A stretch of DNA of 64,000 nt from Shumkonia mesophila (lineage in GTDB: Bacteria > Pseudomonadota > Alphaproteobacteria > Rhodospirillales > Shumkoniaceae), in contig NZ_JAOTID010000002.1 in NCBI RefSeq assembly GCF_026163695.1, forward strand, positions 399,511 through 463,510. Reading direction: 5' to 3'. Made by a program: the position numbers and the translations under genes. Below the pieces are notes generated by a model. That model made no database searches. It was given only the letters and a program-made list of their open reading frames with translations, and was not told the origin of the DNA. Below, in pieces: positions 1 through 9,281 of the stretch (positions within the stretch are counted from its first letter, which is position 1; each line of letters opens with the position of its first letter).

Positions 1-1010
1 TCGAGCTGATGACGCGCATGCGTCCCCTGATGCGGCTTTCCACCCAACTGGCCGAAGTGCGGCGCCGCATCGCCCTGGCCCGCGAGTTCGGCGTTCCACT
101 CCCCGACGATCCCGATCTTTCGGTGGGCGACGTTCTGCATCGCGTGCTGGCGGTCGGCGGCTCTCCGGCGCTGGAGCGACGGGTTTCAAGGGCTTTGGCG
201 ACGCGGGCCGAGAGGGTCGACTACCAGGCCCGGCCGTTCGAGGCGCGCGACCGCCTGTTCGAAGGCGACTTCGACGCCGTCGTCATGGAGGCGGGAGAGG
301 GCATCTCCGTCGAGGATGCCCTGGAATTCTGCAACGAGGTTCGCAACCATCCGCGCCTTTTCAATCTGCCGCTCCTGATCATCGAGGAGGCTCCGGGCAG
401 CGTCCCGCACGGCGAGGCGATCCGCGCCGGGGCCAGCCTGGTGCTCGATCATGCCGCCGCCGACGACCGCCTGCGCTATTTCCTGGCATCCTATGGTCGC
501 CGGCAGCAGATCCGCTGGCGGATCCGCGACGCCATCGAGGCCACCAAGACCGTGCGGACGCGGGGCATGCACACCCACAGCTACATGCCGGGCTTCCTCA
601 GGTCCCACCTGACGGCGTTGATCGGCGAGGCCCGCGACTGGCAGAAGCATCTGACCGTCCTGGTCTTCTCGGTGGCGGAGTCGCTTGTCCCCTTCCGGGA
701 GGAATTCGGCGAGGAAGCGGCCCGCGAACTGACCCGCCAGGTCGCCCAGTGGATTTCCGGGCTGGTGCGCCTCGAAGACGTCGTCGCCAACTTCGGCGGC
801 GGCGAGTTCTGCGTTTCCCTGCCCGACACGCCGCTCGACGAGGCCGAGGCGGTCATCGGGCGCGTCACCGGCATCCTGGAATACACCGACTTTGCCGTGA
901 AGGACGTCTATCGGCCGGTCAAGGTGACGGTCAAGGTCGGTTGGGCCGAGCTTGACGCCGACGACGACGCGGGAGCCATGATCGCCAGGGCCCGCCAGCA
1001 AATGGAGTAG
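1..1010 (+). CDS. PleD-like GGDEF domain protein, 5' end outside window
   Basis: The reading frame is open at the left edge, so the first ATG at 9 is probably not the real start and an N-terminal receiver domain is likely missing. The visible part has a receiver-like region (about residues 40-165) followed by a GGDEF fold (about 190-333), the layout of PleD-type response regulators that make cyclic di-GMP. The signature loop reads NFGGGEF: the acidic third residue of GG[D/E]EF is replaced by Gly. That position normally binds metal, so cyclase activity may be weak or absent. The stop is followed 10 bases later by the next gene. I am confident of the family, not of the activity. Confidence 0.8.
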   Translation, partial: ELMTRMRPLMRLSTQLAEVRRRIALAREFGVPLPDDPDLSVGDVLHRVLAVGGSPALERRVSRALATRAERVDYQARPFEARDRLFEGDFDAVVMEAGEGISVEDALEFCNEVRNHPRLFNLPLLIIEEAPGSVPHGEAIRAGASLVLDHAAADDRLRYFLASYGRRQQIRWRIRDAIEATKTVRTRGMHTHSYMPGFLRSHLTALIGEARDWQKHLTVLVFSVAESLVPFREEFGEEAARELTRQVAQWISGLVRLEDVVANFGGGEFCVSLPDTPLDEAEAVIGRVTGILEYTDFAVKDVYRPVKVTVKVGWAELDADDDAGAMIARARQQME

Positions 1011-1020
1011 AAGCCGACCC

Positions 1021-1671
1021 ATGCGGATCGACGTGATCTTCGATACCGTTTGTCCGTGGTGCTACGTCGGAAAGCGCCGCATGGAGGCGGCCTTGCGCTC
1101 GCGTCCCCATGTGAAGGTGGAACTCGGCTGGTGGCCGTTCCTGCTCAATCCCGACATGCCGTACGGCGGCATGGAGCGCGGGACCTATCTGGTGCGCAAA
1201 TTCGGCAGCGAATCCCGCGTGCGGCGCGTTTACGGCGCAATCGCCGACGCCGGCCAGTCCGTCGATATCGATTTCGCGTTCGATCGCATCCGCACCACTC
1301 CCAATTCGGTCAACTCCCATCGGCTGGTGCAGTTCGCCGCCCGCGCCGGGCGCGGCGAGGCGGCTGTCGAGGCCCTGTTCTTCAACTACTTCATCAACGG
1401 CAGGAACATCGGCGAAACCGACGCCCTGCTCGCCATCGGAGGCGCGCTCGGCCTGGAGGAAAAGGCGCTGACCGCCTACCTCACCGGCTACGAGGACGTC
1501 GCCTTCGTCTACGAGGAAAACGCCCGTGCCCACCGCATGGGAATCAACAGCGTCCCGTCGTTCGTCTTCAACGGCTCGATGATCATCTCCGGCGCCCACG
1601 AGGCGCAGGTGCTGGCCCGCCTGATCGATGCGGCGGCGGTGACGGCCGAAAACGCCACCTGTTCCTCCTAG
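1021..1671 (+). CDS. DsbA-family (FrnE-like) thioredoxin-fold oxidoreductase
   Basis: The 216-residue protein begins MRIDVIFDTVCPWCYVGKRR, the N-terminal strand and CxxC motif (Cys-Pro-Trp-Cys) of the FrnE / 2-hydroxychromene-2-carboxylate isomerase branch of the DsbA superfamily. The C-terminal SVPSFVFNG stretch holds the cis-proline expected in this fold. There is no signal peptide, so it should be cytosolic, like FrnE, and act in thiol-disulfide exchange. The start at 1021 follows a GGAG-containing leader. Its stop codon overlaps the stop of the convergent metallo-hydrolase through a shared CTAG. The substrate cannot be told from sequence. Confidence 0.88.
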   Translation: MRIDVIFDTVCPWCYVGKRRMEAALRSRPHVKVELGWWPFLLNPDMPYGGMERGTYLVRKFGSESRVRRVYGAIADAGQSVDIDFAFDRIRTTPNSVNSHRLVQFAARAGRGEAAVEALFFNYFINGRNIGETDALLAIGGALGLEEKALTAYLTGYEDVAFVYEENARAHRMGINSVPSFVFNGSMIISGAHEAQVLARLIDAAAVTAENATCSS

Positions 1672-3281
1672 GCCGCCCGTTCCCCGCCTTTCAGGGTGCG
1701 CCGCAGGTCGACGAGCAGGCGCCGGCGGGTTTCCACGTCCGGCAGCGTCCGAAGGTCGTTGGCGAGTTCGAGCAACAGCGCCGCATAGTCGTTGTGCCAG
1801 TCCGACGTCGCGGTTTCGCTGACGCTCGCCGGATCGAGGCGCGGGCGGTCCAGATGGCGTTTCGGGGCGCCGTCGATGGCAAGGTCGAAGACCTCGTCCA
1901 GTTGCGGAACGAACACCAGGTTCGGGTCGAACTGGGCCTTGATCAGGCGGCTGCGCAGCGCCTCGATGACCGACTGCTCGCCATGGCTGAGGAAAATGCC
2001 GCCGGCGACCGGCAGGCGCGCGCGGATCCAGTCGACGATCTGCTCGCGGTCGGCATGGGCGGAATAGAAGTCGACCGAGCGGATGCGCGCCTTCACCGAC
2101 ACTTCCTGGCCATGGATGCGCACCTTCTTGGCGCCGTCCAGGATCAGGCTGCCCAGGGTGCCGGGCGCCTGGTAGCCGACGAAAAGTACGGTGGCCTTGG
2201 GGTTGCTGAGGTTGTTCAGGAGATGGTGGCGGATGCGGCCGGCGTCGCACATGCCGCTGGCCGCCATGATGATGGCCCCCGAGCGGACGGCCTCCAGCGC
2301 CATGCTTTCGTCGACGCTTTGGATGAAGCGGATGGAAGGATGGCGGAACGGATTGACGGTCCCGTTGATGCCTTCCAGATGGCCGCTGTGCTTCTCGAAC
2401 ACCTCGGTGGCGCGGATCGCCAGGGGCGAGTCGAGATAGATCTGGATCTGGGGGATCTGGCCCTCGTCCATCAGCATGCCGAGGTCGAACAGCAGTTCCT
2501 GGGTGCGCTCGACCGCGAAGGCCGGGATCAGGATGTTGCCGCCGCTCTTGACCGCCGCGTCGATCTCGGCCTTCAAGGCGCCACGGCGGGCCTCCGGCGA
2601 CAGGTCGGAGCGGTCGCGGTCGCCATAGGTGCTTTCGACCACCAGGTAGTCCAGGTCCTTCGGGCCTTGCGGATTGGATTGCAGGGTCTTTTGGTCGGGT
2701 CCGACGTCGCCCGAGAAGAGAATCCGCTTGGCGCTGCCGTTTCCCTTGCCCGCCGCCAGTTCGAACTCGATGGAGGCGGAACCGAGGATGTGGCCGGCGT
2801 TCCAGAAGCGGACCCGCACCCCGGGACCGCCATCGAACCATTCCTCAAGCGGCACATAGCGGATGCCCTCGGCCGCCCGCGCCCCGTCCTCCTTGGTGTA
2901 GATGGGAAAGACGGGCGGCAGGTCGCGGCGCCGGTTGCGCTGGTTGATCCGCTTCACCTCGAATTCCTGGATGTGGCCGGAATCGGGCAGCATGTAGGTC
3001 AGAAGGTCGCGCGTCGCCTCGGTGGCGAAGACCGGCCCGTCGAAGCCGCTCTTCAGCAGCTTGGGCAAAAGGCCCGTATGGTCGATGTGGGCATGGGTCA
3101 GGAAGACGGCGTCAACGGCCTTGGCGTCGAACGGGAAGTCGCCATAGTTGAGTTCGCGGATGGTCTTGGTGCCCTGGAACATCCCGCAGTCCACCAGGAA
3201 GCGGAACCCCGGAACCGAGACGTGGTAGCACGAGCCGGTCACCGTACGGGCGGCGCCGCAGAACTTGATCTTGAACTCCAT
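1668..3281 (-). CDS. MBL-fold beta-CASP metallo-hydrolase, putative RNase
   Basis: This 537-residue protein starts with the metallo-beta-lactamase fold (FCGAARTVTGSCYHV). It carries the zinc motif THAHIDHTGLLPKL at about residues 65-80, a downstream FSGDVG metal-ligand segment and a VVESTYGDR motif. The middle and C-terminal parts match the beta-CASP and RMMBL pattern, including IMAASGMCDAGRIRHHL and FYSAHADREQIVDW. Proteins of this family (YSH1/CPSF-like) are RNA endo- or exonucleases. It ends in a roughly 60-residue tail without a recognised domain. It lies downstream of mfd in the same direction, 73 bases away. Family assignment is firm; the RNA substrate is inference. Confidence 0.9.
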   Translation of the reverse strand: MEFKIKFCGAARTVTGSCYHVSVPGFRFLVDCGMFQGTKTIRELNYGDFPFDAKAVDAVFLTHAHIDHTGLLPKLLKSGFDGPVFATEATRDLLTYMLPDSGHIQEFEVKRINQRNRRRDLPPVFPIYTKEDGARAAEGIRYVPLEEWFDGGPGVRVRFWNAGHILGSASIEFELAAGKGNGSAKRILFSGDVGPDQKTLQSNPQGPKDLDYLVVESTYGDRDRSDLSPEARRGALKAEIDAAVKSGGNILIPAFAVERTQELLFDLGMLMDEGQIPQIQIYLDSPLAIRATEVFEKHSGHLEGINGTVNPFRHPSIRFIQSVDESMALEAVRSGAIIMAASGMCDAGRIRHHLLNNLSNPKATVLFVGYQAPGTLGSLILDGAKKVRIHGQEVSVKARIRSVDFYSAHADREQIVDWIRARLPVAGGIFLSHGEQSVIEALRSRLIKAQFDPNLVFVPQLDEVFDLAIDGAPKRHLDRPRLDPASVSETATSDWHNDYAALLLELANDLRTLPDVETRRRLLVDLRRTLKGGERAA

Positions 3282-3354
3282 CGGCCTTTTCTCCGCTGTT
3301 GCCGAAACCCGCCGTTCGGACGGGGTTCCTCCTGAATGGGGCGGCCACGCGCCG

Positions 3355-6300
3355 CTAGTTTTTTGCCGCCGCGACGGCGGCCAGTTCCTTCATCAGCCAC
3401 GAGACGCCTTTCAGGCGGGCCGTGACGTCGTCCCAGCTGCGAATGTAGACCAGCTTTTGGTCGGGACGCAGCTTTGCCGTGCCGACCTGCTGGGTGAGAA
3501 AGCGCACCATCCCCTCGGGGTTGGCGAAGGAGTCGTTGCGGAACGACAGCACGGCGCCGCGCGGGCCGGCCTCGACCTTGGAAACACCGGCCTGCCGGCA
3601 CAGGCACTTGACCGCCACCGTCTGCAACAGGTTGTCGACCTCGGCCGGCAGCGGCCCGAAACGGTCGATCATCTCGGCAGCCAGGGCGTCGATCTCGGCG
3701 GCGTCGGCCAGGCGCGCGATCCGCCGGTACAGGCTGAGTCTGACCCCGAGGTCGGCGACATAGCTTTCCGGGATCAGCACCGCCATGCCGAGGCCGACCT
3801 GCGGGCTCCACTCGGTATCGGCCAGGTCCCCCTCCCCGGCGCCCCGGGCCTCGGCCACCGCCTCTTCCAGCATCTGCTGGTAAAGCTCGACGCCGACCTC
3901 GCGGATGTGGCCCGACTGCTCCTCGCCCAGCAGGTTGCCGGCGCCCCGGATGTCGAGGTCGTGGCTGGCCAGCGAGAAACCGGCGCCCAGGGAATCGAGG
4001 GTCTGCATGACCTCCAGACGTTTCTCGGCGGCGGGTGTCAGCTTCTGGCGCGGCGGCAGCGTCAGGTAGGCGTAGGCGCGCACCTTGGAGCGGCCGACCC
4101 GGCCGCGCAGCTGATAGAGCTGGGCCAGGCCGAAGCGGTCGGCGCGGTGGATGATGATGGTGTTGACCGACGGCAGGTCGAGGCCGGATTCGATGATGTT
4201 GGTGGACAGCAGGATGTCGGCTTTGCCGTCGTAGAAGGTGGCGACGCGCGCTTCGAGCTCGCTCGGCGTCATCTTGCCGTGGGCGAGGATGACGTTGACC
4301 TCGGGCACCAGCTTGGCCAGGGCCTCGCTGACCCCTTCCAGGTCTTCGATGCGCGGGCACACGTAGAAGGTCTGACCGCCGCGGTATCGCTCGCGCAGGA
4401 TGGCCTCGCGGATGATCACCGGATCGTAGGGCAGGACGAAGGTGCGCACCGCCAGGCGGTCGACCGGCGGCGTGGCGATCAGGCTCAACTCGCGCACGCC
4501 CGTCAGCGCCATTTGCAGGGTGCGCGGAATCGGCGTGGCGCTGAGCGTCAGGACATGGACGTCCGACTTGATCTGTTTCAGGCGTTCCTTGTGGGCGACG
4601 CCGAAATGCTGTTCCTCGTCGACCACCAGCAGGCCGAGGTCGCTAAAGGCGATGGATTTGGCGAGCAACGCATGGGTGCCGATGATGATGTCCACCGTTC
4701 CCTTGGCCAGCTCCTCCTTGGTGCGCTTGGCGGTGGCGGCGGGGACCAGCCGCGACAGCTGCTCGACGCGCACCGGATAGTCGGCGAAACGCGCGCGGAA
4801 GGTCTGGAAATGCTGGCGGCACAGCAACGTCGTCGGCACCACCACGGCGACCTGTCGGCCCGACAGCACGGATACGAAGGCGGCGCGCAGCGCCACCTCG
4901 GTCTTGCCGAAGCCGACGTCGCCGCAGATCAGGCGGTCGGCCGGAATGCCGCGCGCCAGATCGCCCAGGGTGTCTTGGATGGCGCGGTACTGGTCCTCGG
5001 TCTCGGTATAGGGGAAGCGGGCGCAGAATTCCTCGAACAAGCCTTCCGGCGGCGCCAGCACCGGGGCCGGGCGCAGTTGCCGGGCGGCCGCCACGCCGAT
5101 CAGCTTTTCCGCCATGTCGCGGATGCGCTGCTTGAGGCGGGCCTTGCGGGCCTGCCAGGCGGCGCCGCCCAGCCGGTCCAACTGGGCGTCGGTCTGGTCG
5201 GAGCCATAGCGGCTCAGCACCTCGATGTTCTCGACCGGCAGGAACAGCTTGTCGCCGCCGTCGTAGAGAATGCGCAGGCAATCGTGCGGGGCGCCGCCGA
5301 CCTCGATGGTGGTGAGCCCGTCGTAGCGGCCGATGCCGTGGTCGACGTGCACCACCAAGTCGCCCTCGCTCAAGGCGGTGGCGTCGGCGATGACGTTTTC
5401 GGGCCGGATCTTGCGCCGGCTCGGCCGGTTCATCCGTTCGCCCAGGATGTCCTGCTCGCTGATGAAGACGGCGTCCGGCCCGGCGAACCCGCGCTCGATG
5501 CCGAGCACCGCCATGGCCACGCGGTCGGCGCCGAGCGTGCTTACCTCGGCCCAGGTTTCGGCCGGGCTGAGGGCATCCAGGCCATGTTCCTTGAGCAGCG
5601 AGCCCAGGCGGTCGCGCGAGCCTGCCGAGAAGGCGGCGATGACGACCCGCCGCCCGCCCCGCATCTCGGCTTTCGCATGGTCGCGGATGTCGTCGAAGAC
5701 GTTGACGTCGGGCCGCACGCGGGCATCGCTGAAATCGCGGCCCGGGCGGCCGCCGGCATCGGGGCTGTCTTCGGATACCGGGCCGGCGAAGGGCGACAGG
5801 GTGGCCAGGGGTTTCTCGACGAGGAGAGTGCGCCATTCCGCGGCGTCAAGGTAAAGGCGTTCGGACGGCACCGGGTTGTAGGGGGTGGCCGTGGCCGCCA
5901 GTTTGCCGTCGGCGATGCTCCGGCGGGTCAGGTAGTATTCGTCGATCAGATCGAGACGGGCATCGCGGGCTTCCTCGGCCTGGTGGTCGAGGATGACGGC
6001 GCCGGCCGGCAGGTAGTCGAACAGCGTTTCCAGCCGGCCATAAAACAGCGGCAGCCAGTGTTCCATGCCGATATGGCGCCGGCCCTCCGACACCGCCTCG
6101 TACAAGGCGTCGTCGTGAATGGCGGCGCCGATCAGTTCGCGATAGCCGGTGCGGAAACGCTGGATGGCCTCCTTGTCCAGGGGCACCTCGCTCACCGGCT
6201 TCAGCACGGTGGCTTCGAGCTTGCCGGTGGATCGCTGCGAGGTCGGCTCGAAGGTCCGGATGCCTTCCAGTTCGTCGCCGAAGAAGTCGAGGCGCACCGG

Positions 6301-6840
6301 CATGTCGAGGCCCGGCGGAAAAACGTCGACGATGCCGCCGCGCACCGCGAACTCGCCCGGCTCCATCACCGTTTCCGAGCGCCCGAAGCCGTGGCGGACG
6401 AGGAAATCCGTCACCGCGCCGGGATCGAGACGCCCGCCGGCGGCGATGGTCAGCGTGGCGCCGGCAAAAGCCTCGCGCGGGGGCACTCGTTGCAGGATGG
6501 CCGAAACCGTTGTCAGCACGATGCGGGCTTGAGCCGGGCTCGGTCGGCCGGTCAGAAGCCGGGTCAGCGTGTCGATGCGGCGGCTGACGATCTGGGCGTT
6601 CGGCGAAACGCGATCGTAAGGCAGGCAATCCCAGGCCGGGAACTCCAGCCGCTCGACGTCGGGCGCGAAAAAGGCCACCGCTTCCGAGGTCTGGGCCAAA
6701 CGGACGTCGTCGCGAGCGATGAACAGGATGTCGAGCCCGCCCGCCGCCAGTTCCGCGAGAATCCGCGCGTCGTATCCCTGGGGAGCGCCCCAGACCTGAA
6801 GACGGCCTTGGGATTTGAGTTTTTCTAGTAAATTTTTCAA
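3355..6840 (-). CDS. mfd: transcription-repair coupling factor
   Basis: Mfd removes RNA polymerase stalled at DNA lesions and recruits UvrA. The 1161-residue length is normal. The N-terminal UvrB-like module is followed by the RNA-polymerase-interacting region near VVHVDHGIGRYDG (about residue 500), then the RecG-like translocase with Walker A GDVGFGKTEVALRAAF, the DEEQ box (VVDEEQHFG) and motif VI QLRGRVGRS, and a C-terminal TRCF domain. The only well-placed start is a TTG at 6840, four bases after the sdhE stop, so translation is probably coupled to sdhE. The first codons are unusually A+T-rich for this genome. Confidence 0.97.
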   Translation of the reverse strand: MKNLLEKLKSQGRLQVWGAPQGYDARILAELAAGGLDILFIARDDVRLAQTSEAVAFFAPDVERLEFPAWDCLPYDRVSPNAQIVSRRIDTLTRLLTGRPSPAQARIVLTTVSAILQRVPPREAFAGATLTIAAGGRLDPGAVTDFLVRHGFGRSETVMEPGEFAVRGGIVDVFPPGLDMPVRLDFFGDELEGIRTFEPTSQRSTGKLEATVLKPVSEVPLDKEAIQRFRTGYRELIGAAIHDDALYEAVSEGRRHIGMEHWLPLFYGRLETLFDYLPAGAVILDHQAEEARDARLDLIDEYYLTRRSIADGKLAATATPYNPVPSERLYLDAAEWRTLLVEKPLATLSPFAGPVSEDSPDAGGRPGRDFSDARVRPDVNVFDDIRDHAKAEMRGGRRVVIAAFSAGSRDRLGSLLKEHGLDALSPAETWAEVSTLGADRVAMAVLGIERGFAGPDAVFISEQDILGERMNRPSRRKIRPENVIADATALSEGDLVVHVDHGIGRYDGLTTIEVGGAPHDCLRILYDGGDKLFLPVENIEVLSRYGSDQTDAQLDRLGGAAWQARKARLKQRIRDMAEKLIGVAAARQLRPAPVLAPPEGLFEEFCARFPYTETEDQYRAIQDTLGDLARGIPADRLICGDVGFGKTEVALRAAFVSVLSGRQVAVVVPTTLLCRQHFQTFRARFADYPVRVEQLSRLVPAATAKRTKEELAKGTVDIIIGTHALLAKSIAFSDLGLLVVDEEQHFGVAHKERLKQIKSDVHVLTLSATPIPRTLQMALTGVRELSLIATPPVDRLAVRTFVLPYDPVIIREAILRERYRGGQTFYVCPRIEDLEGVSEALAKLVPEVNVILAHGKMTPSELEARVATFYDGKADILLSTNIIESGLDLPSVNTIIIHRADRFGLAQLYQLRGRVGRSKVRAYAYLTLPPRQKLTPAAEKRLEVMQTLDSLGAGFSLASHDLDIRGAGNLLGEEQSGHIREVGVELYQQMLEEAVAEARGAGEGDLADTEWSPQVGLGMAVLIPESYVADLGVRLSLYRRIARLADAAEIDALAAEMIDRFGPLPAEVDNLLQTVAVKCLCRQAGVSKVEAGPRGAVLSFRNDSFANPEGMVRFLTQQVGTAKLRPDQKLVYIRSWDDVTARLKGVSWLMKELAAVAAAKN

Positions 6841-6844
6841 CAGA

Positions 6845-7108
6845 CTAAATGTTTTTTCTAAAGTTCTTTATAAGATCTACAAGGGCGCCGTCGATGGTCG
6901 CCGGCACCGCCTTCTTGCCGACCACCCAATCGAGAAGGTCGTTGTCGTTGGCCTCCAGCAGGGCCTCGAAGCCATCGAGCTGGCCGCCGTCGAGTTCGGC
7001 CAGATAGCGGTCGGCGAAGGCGCGCAGCAGCAGGCTGGTTTCCAGCATGCCGCGCTGGCGACTGCGGAACAGGAGGCGCTTTCGGCGGATGTCGGGCGAT
7101 TCGGGCAT
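6845..7108 (-). CDS. sdhE: succinate dehydrogenase FAD assembly factor (SdhE)
   Basis: This 87-residue protein of the DUF339/SdhE family helps attach FAD covalently to SdhA. The diagnostic segment is RRGMLETSLLLRAFADRYL near residues 19-37, where RGMxE is the conserved SdhE motif. The acidic C-terminal half is typical. It forms a tight pair with mfd (four-base gap), an arrangement seen in other alphaproteobacteria. It is divergent from recG, so the shared promoter region lies at about 7109-7179. Confidence 0.93.
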   Translation of the reverse strand: MPESPDIRRKRLLFRSRQRGMLETSLLLRAFADRYLAELDGGQLDGFEALLEANDNDLLDWVVGKKAVPATIDGALVDLIKNFRKNI

Positions 7109-7179
7109 TGTGTCCTCCGTCGGCTACCGTAGGATATAACCCCTTGCGCCGGTCCTGTCAGCCTGCACGAATGGGAAGC

Positions 7180-9264
7180 ATGCGCCCGGAGATCCTGTTT
7201 CCGCTGTTCAAGCCCGTCACCTCGCTTCCCGGGGTGGGACCGCGTTTGGCCAAGGCCATCGAGACGATGGCCGGCGGGCGCGTCGTCGACCTCTACTGGC
7301 ATCTGCCGAGCGGCCTCATCGACCGCCGCTACGCGCCCAAGGTGGCCGAGGCCCGCCCGGGCGAGATCGCCACCATGACGGTGCGCGTCGAGCGTCACGT
7401 GAAGCCCGGCAACCCGCGCCTCCCTTATAAGGTGTATGCGGCGGACGACACCGGAACCCTCGCGCTGGTCTTCTTTCACGCCCACGCCGACTATCTGCGC
7501 AAGACCCTGCCCGAGGGCGAGGTCCGCGTCGTCAGCGGCAAGGTCGAGCATTTCGGCCGCGAGATCCAGATGACCCATCCGGATCACATCGGCACGCCGG
7601 ACGAGCTGGAACGCCTGCAGACGGTCGAGCCGGTCTATCCGCTGACGGCGGGCCTGACGCTCAAGGTGCTGGCCAAGGCGATGGCCGCCGCCCTCGACCT
7701 GGCGCCGGATTTCCCGGGGGAATGGATCGACCCGCCCCTGGCCAGGCAGCGCGGCTGGGGCGCCTGGCGCGATTCCCTTGCCGCCGCCCACCGGCCGGAC
7801 GGCCCGGCGGCGCTGGAACCGATGGCGCCGGCCCGCGCCCGCCTTGCCTACGACGAGTTGCTGGCCAACCAGTTGGCGCTGGCCCTGGTACGGCTCAACA
7901 TGCGCCGGCTTCCCGGCCGCGCCATCGCCGGCGACGGGCGGCTGCGGGCAAAGGTTGAAGCCGCCCTGCCCTTCGAATTGACCGCCTCGCAGCGCGTGGC
8001 GCTGGGCGAAATCGTCGCCGACATGGCGGCGCCGACCCGCATGCTGCGCCTGGTGCAGGGCGACGTCGGCAGCGGCAAGACGGTGGTGGCGCTCCTGGCC
8101 ATGCTGGCGGCGGCGGAGGCCGGCGGCCAGGCCGTGCTGATGGCGCCGACCGAGATCCTGGCCCGCCAGCATATGGCCACCATCGAGCCGCTGGCCGCCG
8201 CCGCCGGCATCCGCGTGGGCCTGCTGACCGGGCGCGAGAAGGGCAAGGCCCGCGCCGCCCTGATGGAAGCCTTGGCGGACGGCGGCATCGATCTGGCCGT
8301 CGGTACCCATGCCCTCTTCCAGGAAGGCGTCGAATTTCATGATCTGGCCCTTGCCGTGATCGACGAACAGCACCGTTTCGGCGTCCATCAGCGCCTGACG
8401 CTGGCCGCCAAGGGCCGGGGCGTCGACGTCCTGGTGATGACGGCGACGCCGATCCCGCGCACCCTCATGCTGACCGCCTATGGCGACATGGACGTGTCGC
8501 GCCTGACCGAAAAGCCGGCCGGCCGCCAGCCCATCGATACCCGGGTGCTGCCGATCGAGCGGCTGGAAGACGTGGTGGCCGGCGTGTCGCGCTCGCTGGC
8601 GGGCGGCGCCAAGGTGTACTGGGTGTGTCCGCTGGTCGAGGAATCGGAAGTCCTCGACGTGGCGGCGGCCGAGGAACGCCACGATTTCCTGCGCCACGCG
8701 CTGGGCGAACGGGTCGGGCTGGTGCACGGGCGGATGAAGGGGACCGACAAGGACGCCGCCATGCAGGCCTTCGCCGAAGGGCCGCCCTCCGTGCTGGTCG
8801 CCACCACGGTGATCGAGGTCGGCGTCGACGTACCCGACGCCACGGTGATGGTCATCGAGCACGCCGAACGCTTCGGCCTGGCCCAGCTTCATCAGCTGCG
8901 CGGCCGCATCGGGCGGGGAAGCAAGGCGTCGACCTGCCTGCTGCTCTATGCCGCCCCCCTCTCCGAAACCGCGCGGGCCCGCCTGGCCATCATGCGCGAG
9001 ACCGACGACGGCTTTCGCATCGCCGAGGAGGACTTAAGGCTGCGCGGGGCCGGCGAGTTGCTGGGCACCCGCCAGAGCGGCCTGCCCGAATTCCGCGTCG
9101 CCGACCTGGCGGCGCACGCCGACCTGCTGGCGGTGGCGCGCGATGACGCCAGGATGATCCTCGAGCGCGACCCCGAGCTTGAATCGGCGCGCGGCCAGGC
9201 GCTGCGCACGCTGCTCTACCTGTTCGAACGCGACGCCGCCGTGCGCTTCCTGCGTTCGGGATGA
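7180..9264 (+). CDS. recG: ATP-dependent DNA helicase RecG
   Basis: RecG reverses stalled forks and branch-migrates Holliday junctions. The protein has the wedge/OB-fold domain (about residues 60-160), Walker A GDVGSGKTVVALLAM, a DEQH box (VIDEQHRFG), the TATPIPRTL motif III and a C-terminal helicase lobe with QLRGRIGRG. I chose the ATG at 7180 because it gives MRPEILFPLF, which matches RecG N-termini; an ATG three codons upstream (7171) is possible. A longer frame to 7108 would overlap the sdhE start. The length of 694 residues is normal. The stop at 9262-9264 sits just before the Shine-Dalgarno of the deaminase gene, so the two are probably co-transcribed. Confidence 0.96.
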   Translation: MRPEILFPLFKPVTSLPGVGPRLAKAIETMAGGRVVDLYWHLPSGLIDRRYAPKVAEARPGEIATMTVRVERHVKPGNPRLPYKVYAADDTGTLALVFFHAHADYLRKTLPEGEVRVVSGKVEHFGREIQMTHPDHIGTPDELERLQTVEPVYPLTAGLTLKVLAKAMAAALDLAPDFPGEWIDPPLARQRGWGAWRDSLAAAHRPDGPAALEPMAPARARLAYDELLANQLALALVRLNMRRLPGRAIAGDGRLRAKVEAALPFELTASQRVALGEIVADMAAPTRMLRLVQGDVGSGKTVVALLAMLAAAEAGGQAVLMAPTEILARQHMATIEPLAAAAGIRVGLLTGREKGKARAALMEALADGGIDLAVGTHALFQEGVEFHDLALAVIDEQHRFGVHQRLTLAAKGRGVDVLVMTATPIPRTLMLTAYGDMDVSRLTEKPAGRQPIDTRVLPIERLEDVVAGVSRSLAGGAKVYWVCPLVEESEVLDVAAAEERHDFLRHALGERVGLVHGRMKGTDKDAAMQAFAEGPPSVLVATTVIEVGVDVPDATVMVIEHAERFGLAQLHQLRGRIGRGSKASTCLLLYAAPLSETARARLAIMRETDDGFRIAEEDLRLRGAGELLGTRQSGLPEFRVADLAAHADLLAVARDDARMILERDPELESARGQALRTLLYLFERDAAVRFLRSG

Positions 9265-9281
9265 GAAAGGAACGAAGTACG

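Noticed and set aside
931-2841. 636-codon minus-strand frame overlapping the metallo-hydrolase
   Set aside because: It is another frame of the same stretch with Arg/Pro/Gly-rich composition; no domain is seen.
1050-3335. Very long open frame on the plus strand across the FrnE and metallo-hydrolase genes
   Set aside because: It is the antisense shadow of G+C-rich coding DNA; the protein is low in recognisable motifs while both real genes carry clear catalytic motifs.
3265-6828. 1187-codon open frame opposite mfd
   Set aside because: Shadow of mfd; rich in Gly/Ala/Arg/His/Asp with no domain, and the opposite strand has all Mfd motifs.
6877-8892. 671-codon frame opposite recG
   Set aside because: Antisense shadow of recG, low-complexity composition.
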